Assembly (NCBI GenBank): GCA_039654915.1
Contig: CM077599.1
Coordinates: 80,940,001-81,004,000, forward strand
DNA length: 64,000 bases
From: Aquilaria yunnanensis
Lineage: Eukaryota > Streptophyta > Magnoliopsida > Malvales > Thymelaeaceae
Reading direction: 5' to 3'
Under the pieces are notes generated by a model that did no database searches, was not told the origin of the DNA, and saw only the letters and a program-made list of their open reading frames with translations. Positions within the stretch are counted from its first letter, which is position 1. Each line of letters starts with the position of its first letter. The position numbers were made by a program, and so were the translations under genes. This document shows positions 58,232-64,000 of the stretch, piece after piece.

Positions 58232-58741
58232 TTTCCATTTTCCATTTTCTTTCCCTGTATTGTGAGGCTGTAAAATTTTGAGCAAATGTACAAAGATTCG
58301 GCTTTATATACGAACCATGTAGGGGGCTTGCATATGCTATGTCGTATTTTGGGCATCAAGCTTCTTCAGAGTTGTGAGATTGATCAGCTTGCTAAACTTG
58401 TGCATATTTCACCTTTTGGAGGGCAGCACAACTGCAAATAGCCATCAGACAAAAAGCCAGGATACTCATCCGTATAAAGAAATTATTTTGATCACTTAAA
58501 TAAAAAATTTTATGCAACATCACCACAATTTTTCAATGCAGGTATCTATCCCCTAGAGCACATGCAAATATACTACGTGAATTATGCCTTGGTAGGTTAC
58601 GATTTGCATACCATGGATCAACTCTTTATTTTATTTTATTTTCCTGATATTAAGAAGCATTTTGACAAGGTTAGGAGATACTTTATCTCTAAAGGGAAGT
58701 TAAAATGTATTCTTTTTTTTTTTTTTCGCATTTGGAGGGCA
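58232..58741. other. RING ligase 3' UTR and intergenic sequence
   Basis: No further gene was recognised before the hAT-like element. Confidence 0.45.
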
Positions 58742-58749
58742 CTTTAGCG

Positions 58750-59701
58750 TAGGGGTGAGCATGGGTTGGGTAAACCCGAAACTAAAACCGAACCACCCCC
58801 ATTGGGTTGGGTTGGGTAAAAATTGATCATGGCTCTCAGGTTGGTTCCACATATAGGAGAACCGATGGTTTTTGGGTTGGTTCTGGTTCCATATGTAACC
58901 AACCCGATGTGGAACCGAACCCGAGATATATATATATATATAATAAAAATTATAGTATTACTAATATATCTATACACATACACACATATTTCTTTGAAGT
59001 ATTATGATGGTTATTTTGTGTTTTTATATTAAACTTTTAAACTGATGTTCCAAATTGAAACAGTATGGAAGTTGTGGGATCATTTACGAAATTTCTCCAT
59101 ATTTACTTAAATCACTTTGCTTCATAGACCCACCACTCCTAAGTCATTTTGCTTTCGATCTTTTATTCCAGACTACTATTTACGACAAAATTATGATATT
59201 TTTTTCATTTGAGTCATGCAAAATTAAAAATTTATAGCATCGACATATTTTAGGTTTTGATACTGAAGAAAATGGTCTTAAACGCTTAGTTTTCTATATT
59301 GAATGTCATACAAATATTGGAATTACTGGAATGAAGTAAACTAGTTGAGATAAAAGATGCTCCACAAGCAACTCTTTTGAACCATTTTTGTAAGAACAAC
59401 ATTTTAAACTCTTTTGAATGTATCTAAGTACGTATATTTAAATATTAATTTAATTGTATATTATGTTGAATATGTCATAAAACTGATTATGGATGTAGAT
59501 TTATTGAATTTTGGTGTTGTTATAGGTATATGGTATAAACTGAAAAACCCGAGAACCAGAACCGAGAAATCCAGAACCATGGTTCTAGTTCTGTTCGGTT
59601 CTCGGTTCTGGGTTGGGTAGAAAAATTTTGGAACCGATGCCATTTTAGGTTGGTTCGGTTCCACCATAAAACCGAACCAACCCGACCCACGCTCACCCCT
59701 A
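58750..59701. mobile_element. Non-autonomous hAT-like element, 952 bp
   Basis: Terminal inverted repeats TAGGGGTGAGC at both ends (right end in reverse complement) extend into TGGGT..GGGT and GGTTCGGTT-type arms. The element is flanked by perfect 8-bp duplications CTTTAGCG at 58742-58749 and 59702-59709, the hAT signature. A (TA)n run sits near 58926. No transposase was recognised. Confidence 0.88.
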
Positions 59702-59709
59702 CTTTAGCG

Positions 59710-60212
59710 AGTATCACAGACATTTTATGGGAAAAAGTAATAGGTTAGAATCGAAACTCTAGGTCTTCACCGGTGTCCTTAGACCACCCGACCCAAATGG
59801 CTGGGACCACTATAGTTCAAGTTGGAAGGCCATGACAAATATATATATCATGTCATCTATATATGGTGCAAATTTTGGAAGTCATATAATTAAAAAAAAA
59901 AACAGTATTTCCCGTGCTAAAAATGATATTTATCATATTTTCACAAAATTTAAGTGACACATCACAAATCATTATTATTGTTGTTTTTGTTGTGATGGTG
60001 GTGAATATATGTTAGTGTCAGATTTGGGTAATAAAAGGATTTTGAAAAATGTCATCCTTGGTTCATTAAATCGTATTTTCAATTTATGAGAGGTCGCCTT
60101 CTGAAGCTACAACAATGCATGATTCTAATCTTCAGCTTTTCCAAGAAGTAAGATCCGTTTAGAAAAATACGTACGCCATAAGCATAACGTTTAAAAAAAA
60201 AAAATCCTGCCA
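59710..60212. other. Intergenic sequence with PPR 3' region
   Basis: No gene was recognised. It includes the 3' UTR of the PPR gene on the minus strand. Confidence 0.4.
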
Positions 60213-63201
60213 CTATACTTTAACAGCGAATTCCTGGTCAATCTCTTCGCTCATATGTCTCAAGGTACTAGCATCATTTGTTCTGTCATCATCATCATTT
60301 CCTGGTTCATCCACCGAATCTAGACCCAAATGGCCTCGTTCCCTCAACAAGCTTCGGAGCTCCTTAGCGCCTTCTGCATCTTCATGTTCATCTAAATACT
60401 CAAGACACGCAGAGAGAAAAGCATGGTTCAGTCTCAATCCAGGTTCACCAGCCAAGATTGCGCTCTTGAGGGTTTCCACTGCCTTTTCCATCTGATTATC
60501 ATTTTGATATGCCATGGCGAGACTAACCAACATGTAGCCGTCTGGCTGCTTTCCACTCTCAACGAATTTGTTCATAAACGCTTCTGCCTTCCCCAGAAGA
60601 CCATTTTTGCAGTATGCACTCAGTAGCAAATTCGGTACTCGAGCATCATACACCGTATGGTTAGCTTCCCACTCGTCAAAGATCTTTTCAGCACCGCCAA
60701 TGTCACCCAACTTCACCAAAGAGCTTATCATACTCATGTAGCCAGATGTGCGGAATTTTATGATTTTCTTGTACAGATTCCATATGCGGTAGACCTCATC
60801 TTTTCTCCCACATGCAGCATACTGTGTGAGAAATATTTCATAAGCAAACCTTTTAGTGGTACTGGTGATCAGCTGCTCCGCTTTCTTCAACATATATAGA
60901 GCTTTTTCAGTTATTCCGGCATTCAAATACCCTGTTGTCGCTATGACATATGAATGGTACTCCATATTAACATGGGGATCAGATTCGATCCTCAGTAGAA
61001 ATTTCTCCATTCCCTCTGTATCAGAGGAGGAAACAAACGCATTCAACCTGATGTTATATGTGAAAGTGTCATACTTAATGCCATTTTCATCCATCTCTTT
61101 GAACAGGGCGTCCGTCTTCTCATGTTCTCCTAGCCGGGAATATAGATGTAACATGTTGTTGTAGTTCAGTGAAGTATTTAGAAATCCTAATTGTCTCATC
61201 TTTTCCATCATAGCCTCTGCCATGTCCAAGCTTTTATTGCGCACATAACAATTCAATAGTGAACCATAAACATGAGAAGATCTCATCTCATCCTGGAGGC
61301 TATCAAAATACTTCTCCGCCTCTTCTTGGCCATGAACTTTTGAGATTAAATCAAGCCGAATAGCGATGTCTGCTTTTGTAAGTTCTCGATTCCTCTCTAC
61401 GGTGAGCCAGTCTAATAGCTGAAATGAAAACATGGATAACAATGTTAACCCAACATATTAGGAATCACCATTAAATAGAGTACCTTAGAGTTTATGTGCA
61501 ACTATCATCCCCTTCTTTCGTGGTAACAATGAAAGGAAAAACGTAACAACTTGAAAAAAATTGACTTCACATCGTTAAAAAACTGGGCTTTGAGGCAATC
61601 AAGAGTAAAAAGAAGAATGAGACCAGAATTTTTTTTTCCAATTAAAAAAAAAACCAAACCTGCTCAATTCAGAATTCAGATCGATTCTTAATTTCAACAG
61701 TTAAAAGATCCCAAGATCCAACAAACCTTAACTTATTAAACTAGCTTAAAACCAAAACAGCACATTTATACCATTTCAAATCCTAAAACTCAACTAATCT
61801 ATATCTGAAACGAGACAGCAGACCAATTTAAGCCAACCTAAACTCAAGTATGAACCTAAACTGAGAAAGGAACCATCTTTTCAAACTCCAAAAACCCATC
61901 GGCTAAATAACCCAGACTAAGGAACACATTAAAAGCACACAATTAGGGATGTAAACAAACAAAACATTCCGTGAACTGTTCATGAATCGTGCAGCGGGAG
62001 TTTGTTGTTCGTTTATTAAATTAAACGAACAAATACGAACACAATTTTTCTGTTCGTTTATTTAAATGAATGAATACGAACAAGCTTGCGTTCGTTTGTT
62101 TATGCTCACAAAAAGTTCGATTATTGTTCGTTCGTTGTTCATTTGTTCATTCATACTCACACACACACACACACATACATATATATAAGAAGTTAAGCTT
62201 TCGTTTTTCAGTTACTGAACGAGCTGTCGTTTCGTATGAGGAAAGGTAGATCCATTCAAACCATTAGAGAGAATCGAATGATTCTCAATCCTTCCCCACT
62301 CCCTACACACACACACACACACACATATATATATGCATTTATGTTCGTTTAAATCGTTCACAAACATATTCTATTCATTGTTTGTGAACGCGTTCGTGTT
62401 CGTGCATTGGCGTTCATGAATGAGTTCGTTCATTTGATTTGTTTATTGCTGTTCACGAACATAAACGAACAAATAAGAACAACTATTTTACACTAAACAA
62501 ACCTACACACAATATAGAGGGAAATCCAAATAGTGTCCAACAGAATTCAAGAATCAGAACTGCTATGAACAATAGTCAGGAAAATATCAGTACAACCTTT
62601 TCAACCGCATTGAGCCAACCACACTTATAAATTTGAAAAAAACTGTTAGCACCATTAGCCCAAAAAAATCCCAGGAAATTGTGACAAAAATCATAGAAAA
62701 GGAAATGCTCGTCGTCCAATCTTCCTAAAAGTATCACTCTTTCTTTGTACGGGTTGGATTATTCGAATTTAAACAGTAAAATAAGATCACAAATTAGAAT
62801 TTAAACAGAAATCCCAGCAAAAACTCTTCTTGGAGACAAACCTAATAAACGCTCCTTAGAGAGGACAGAAACCCAGAAACAGAAATTCTAATTAAACAGT
62901 AAAAAAGGATCATTGAAGCAGAGGCAAGTGAAATGTATACCTCGAGGGCGTGCTTATAGCGTCGGAACCTGCGGAGCTGCTTGACGAACTTCTGGAGCTC
63001 CCAATTCTTGACGGACTTGCCCTCTTCGAGCCATTGATTGAGAATCGGAATCACGGAAGCTTTGGGATCTCCAGCCCGGGAGATCCGAACTAGAAGGCTG
63101 TCCTTCTGGTTTTGGGTCTTGGAGGTGGAGTAGAAGACGATCCTCAAACCCGCGCATAACCCAGCGCGAAGCCTTCCTTTCGATCGAACGAGAAGGTCCA
63201 T
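60213..63201 (-). CDS. P-class pentatricopeptide repeat (PPR) protein
   Basis: Two exons: 63201-62941 (87 codons) and 61418-60213 (401 codons plus stop), joined in phase 0 over a 1.5-kb intron; 488 residues. The N-terminus (MDLLVRSKGRLRAGLCAGLRIVFYS) is Arg/Ser-rich without acids, as in mitochondrial presequences. PPR units follow from about residue 120, for example YGSLLNCYVRNKSLDMAEAM, YNNMLHLYSRLGEHEKTDAL and YNIRLNAFVSSSDTEGMEKF. No E or DYW domain follows, so it is a P-class protein, a group that binds organellar RNA for stability or splicing. It resembles small mitochondrial P-class proteins of the At4g21705 type, from memory. The C-terminal 40 residues are acidic (GNDDDD). Confidence 0.92.
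61945..62480. repeat. GTTCGTTT-rich repeat inside the PPR intron
   Basis: Starts TTAGGGATGTAAACAAAC and holds many copies of GTTCGTTTATT / TGAACGAAC in both orientations. This is common in plant non-autonomous DNA elements, but no clear second terminus or target duplication was found. Two (CA)n runs (about 62156-62175 and 62304-62323), each followed by TATATATA, lie within it. Confidence 0.5.
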
Positions 63202-64000
63202 TGCTAGGGCAGAGAGCAGCGTCTCTGTTTCGGTCTTGCAATCTTTTGGGGTTTATCAGAGGTTTTCGCATGGGCTAAATTGCATGTTAATTCCAAAACT
63301 ATACCTAAATGGTAAAGTTGTAAAAACTATAATTAAAAGTTAGAAGATTTTAGAATTTATTAAGAATCAAACGAATGCAGTTTTGATATTTTTCGTAAAA
63401 ATGGATTAAAAATAATTACGTAGTGATTATTCGCTCAATTTTGTTTATCAATTAAAATAATACATTTTAAAAATTTCAAAAAGTATTTCTAAAGTATTTG
63501 GAAAAGGGAATTTTTTTTTTCAAGTTTTATTTTTTAGGCTAGAATGGATATGAGAAGAATAAAAAATAATTGCTTTTAAAAAATATCAAAATAATTAGTA
63601 GGTAAATAAAGTATTAGATTCCTAATGGTATTTGTTAGTGTTAATCACATGCGTTTTCTAAAACATTTAATTATTATTTCTGCTCTAATTCTAACATGCA
63701 TATTGTTCACAACGTTCTAGTTCTATTAAACACATTTCGTTTCGACCATTTTTTGGATAAAACTTGTTAACTTAGATAGAAAACACCACAATGACATAAG
63801 TTTTGCTCTGATTAGCCACATTGGTCTAGTCAACAACACATCATTAGTACTTAAAAAAAAAGAGAAAGATCATAAAAAATGGGAGAAAGGTTCGTCAATC
63901 AATCTTCGTTCAGAGTAGAGTAAAGCGATGAAAGAGAACACAATGAGAGAGAGTTAGGATTAAATAGAGAGAAGCTCTAGCATCAAAAGAAGAATAGAAG
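63202..64000. other. PPR upstream region and intergenic sequence
   Basis: The first part should hold the PPR promoter and 5' UTR; the rest is AT-rich. No gene was recognised, though the final 130 bp are purine-rich and could be a 5' UTR of a gene beyond the window. Confidence 0.35.

Noticed and set aside
1..64000. CRISPR arrays, operons, bacterial promoters, tRNA or rRNA genes
   Set aside because: The window is plant nuclear DNA; no such arrays or structural RNA genes were recognised.

Overview
The window is nuclear DNA from a flowering plant, most likely a eudicot. Genes have GT-AG introns and belong to plant families: a CC-NBS-LRR immune receptor, an F-box/LRR relic, an R-SNARE of the VAMP72 type, a plastid-type ABC1 kinase, an RMA RING ligase and a P-class PPR protein. 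The intergenic DNA is AT-rich and full of nested plant retroelements, MITEs and one endogenous pararetrovirus. The species cannot be named from the sequence alone.

Layout. 1-8.7 kb is gene-free: an LTR running off the left edge, then a TRIM (terminal-repeat retrotransposon in miniature) with a 2.3-kb solo LTR nested inside it. The TRIM sits in a repeat whose uninterrupted duplicate lies at 7.98-8.72 kb. 8.9-14.8 kb holds gene debris: a duplicated NLR 3' end joined to the last exons of a conserved zinc-finger-like gene, a LINE reverse-transcriptase scrap, and an F-box/LRR gene broken into two opposed pieces. 16.4-20.1 kb (minus) is an intact 1220-residue CC-NBS-LRR gene. 20.4-28.05 kb (minus) is a decayed endogenous caulimovirid whose promoter points at the NLR gene. 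28.5-39.2 kb is a Ty3/gypsy element of the Tat lineage, flanked by a 5-bp target duplication. It carries gag-pol on the minus strand and a second, spliced, antisense gene on the plus strand. 39.9-43.4 kb is a mariner-like element holding an LTR element that in turn holds a solo LTR.

The right half is the gene-bearing part: VAMP72-like R-SNARE (44.4-45.4, plus, 5 exons), ABC1 kinase (46.6-49.9, minus, 7 exons), RMA-type RING E3 (57.5-58.2, plus, intron in the 5' UTR) and PPR gene (60.2-63.2, minus, 2 exons). Between them lie a 336-bp foldback, a second solo LTR, two further MITEs and simple repeats. These genes do not form an operon or an evident functional cluster.

The points most worth a second look are the antisense spliced gene inside the Tat element, the pararetrovirus promoter upstream of and co-oriented with the NLR gene, and the nested insertions whose target duplications and empty-site paralogues allow their order to be read. 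All exon borders were read by eye from splice signals, frame and family resemblance; no searches were run.
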